Below, one piece after another: positions 5,586-6,236 of a stretch of DNA of 6,236 bases. The position numbers and the translations under genes are program-made. Positions within the stretch are counted from its first letter, which is position 1. Every line of letters starts with the position of its first letter. This DNA is from Kiritimatiellia bacterium (GTDB lineage Bacteria; Verrucomicrobiota; Kiritimatiellia; UBA8416; JAIOPI01): assembly GCA_028822745.1 (NCBI GenBank), contig JAPKCZ010000131.1, positions 1 through 6,236 on the forward strand. The letters are read 5' to 3'. Under the pieces are notes generated by a model. The model ran no database searches. It was not told where the DNA came from and was given only the letters and a program-made list of their open reading frames with translations.

Positions 5586-6200
5586 TCATGCCATCACCGC
5601 CGACATGTTGTTCTGCTGAATGAACTGCGCCATCACCATTTTGCAGATTCGATTCAGACTCTCAGTGACGCCAATGCCATCTTTGGCAACCGCCTCAAGG
5701 CAGGGCGCCTTGAGTGAGTCATGATTCAAAAGAAAGTCCATGTACTCGGTCGGCGCAATATCGTCGAGGTCACGTTTGTTGTGCTGAAAAATATAGGGCA
5801 CATCATCCAAGGAGCGACCGTGCAGGTTCAAGTTGTCTCGCAAGTTGGCAAAGCTCCGTGCGTTCTCCTTCATCTTGCTCCACTGCGAGTCCCCGACGAA
5901 AACAACGCCGTCCGCACCAGACAGTACAATGCGACGCGTCTTTTCATAGATCGGCTGGCCCGGAACCGTATACAGCTGGAAGCGGCTCACGTAACCTTTA
6001 ATAGCTTCCGACTTCAGCGGTAGAAAGTCAAAGTACAACGTGCGATCCTGGGCGGTTGACAACATGGTCAGCTTGCCCTTCGCATCCTGCGGCATGACTT
6101 CGTGCAAGTATTTCAAGTTCGTTGTTTTTCCACCCAACGGTGGCCCATAATAGACGATCTTGAAGTTAATCTCTTTGCGCTCGAAACTGACGAATGACAT
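5586..6200 (-). CDS. mglA: MglA-type small Ras-like GTPase
   Basis: The 204-residue product matches M. xanthus MglA nearly without gaps and slightly exceeds its length. Visible elements are INFKIVYYGPPLGGKTTNLK (11-30, P-loop with Lys25 and Thr26), DRTLYFDFLPL (52-62, switch I with Arg53 and Thr54), FQLYTVPGQ (74-82, where MglA proteins have Thr78 in place of the Asp of DxxG), VVFVGDSQ (99-106) and NKRD (141-144, guanine specificity). In Myxococcus and Thermus the GTP-bound form marks a cell pole and sets direction of movement, and MglB acts as GAP. The P-loop has Pro21 where M. xanthus has Gly21. The C-terminus ends with a short tail (QQNNMSAVMA) beyond the usual last helix. It is the first gene of a two-gene minus-strand operon, the reverse of the mglB-mglA order in M. 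xanthus. The start has AAGGAG 7 nt upstream. Whether the cell glides or only uses it for polarity cannot be told. Confidence 0.94.
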   Translation of the reverse strand: MSFVSFERKEINFKIVYYGPPLGGKTTNLKYLHEVMPQDAKGKLTMLSTAQDRTLYFDFLPLKSEAIKGYVSRFQLYTVPGQPIYEKTRRIVLSGADGVVFVGDSQWSKMKENARSFANLRDNLNLHGRSLDDVPYIFQHNKRDLDDIAPTEYMDFLLNHDSLKAPCLEAVAKDGIGVTESLNRICKMVMAQFIQQNNMSAVMA

Positions 6201-6207
6201 TTTCGTT

Positions 6208-6213
6208 CTCCTT
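6208..6213 (-). promoter_or_regulatory. Ribosome binding site for mglA
   Basis: On the minus strand AAGGAG lies 7 nt before ATG 6200, confirming the start. The remaining 23 nt to the window edge are too short to show a promoter. Confidence 0.8.
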
Positions 6214-6236
6214 GCTAGGCCCGCATCTCGCGGATA

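Noticed and set aside
1..6236. tRNA, rRNA, CRISPR array, insertion sequence or attachment site
   Set aside because: No cloverleaf-like segment, regular repeat-spacer pattern, transposase or terminal inverted repeats were seen on either strand.

Overview
The window is a 6.2 kb GC-rich, densely packed bacterial chromosome segment with six protein genes: four intact genes and a 5'-truncated one reading rightwards (sigma factor, anti-sigma, barrel, peptidase, ATP-grasp; the sigma gene enters from outside the window), and a pair reading leftwards, so seven coding regions in total. A signal-peptide-bearing beta-barrel protein implies a Gram-negative (two-membrane) cell. The MglA/MglB polarity module is known from Myxococcota, Deinococcota and many less studied phyla. 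I cannot name the organism; the gene set would fit a deep-branching or uncultured lineage better than a model proteobacterium, but that is a guess.

Left part (1-2035): the 3' three quarters of an ECF sigma factor, followed after 32 nt by its probable anti-sigma factor. The anti-sigma has an N-terminal domain that resembles the zinc anti-sigma fold but has no cysteine, one short hydrophobic segment, and a very long, compositionally biased presumed extracytoplasmic region ending in a small folded-looking domain. Positions 2036-2194 are a non-coding leader with a two-stem inverted repeat (2096-2134) and a strong ribosome binding site.

Middle part (2195-5057): three same-strand genes. The first is a secreted beta-barrel of the phenol-MetA/'transporter' type. 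The second is a cytosolic-looking zinc metallopeptidase with an HECGH motif. The third is a D-Ala-D-Ala-ligase-like ATP-grasp enzyme. The peptidase and ATP-grasp genes overlap by ATGA and surely form one translational unit. Pairing a hydrolase of amide bonds with a ligase of amide bonds suggests a dedicated peptide or amide modification pathway of unknown substrate. This is the best candidate here for an under-described system.

Right part (5074-6200, minus strand): an MglA-type small GTPase followed by an MglB-type Roadblock/LC7 protein, convergent with the ATP-grasp gene and separated from it by only 16 nt. The GTPase keeps the MglA hallmarks (TVPGQ, NKRD) but carries Pro at P-loop position 21, the position equivalent to Ras Gly12. 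MglA with MglB would act as a GTPase switch and its activator for cell polarity or motility. No RNA genes, insertion sequences, CRISPR arrays or attachment sites were seen.
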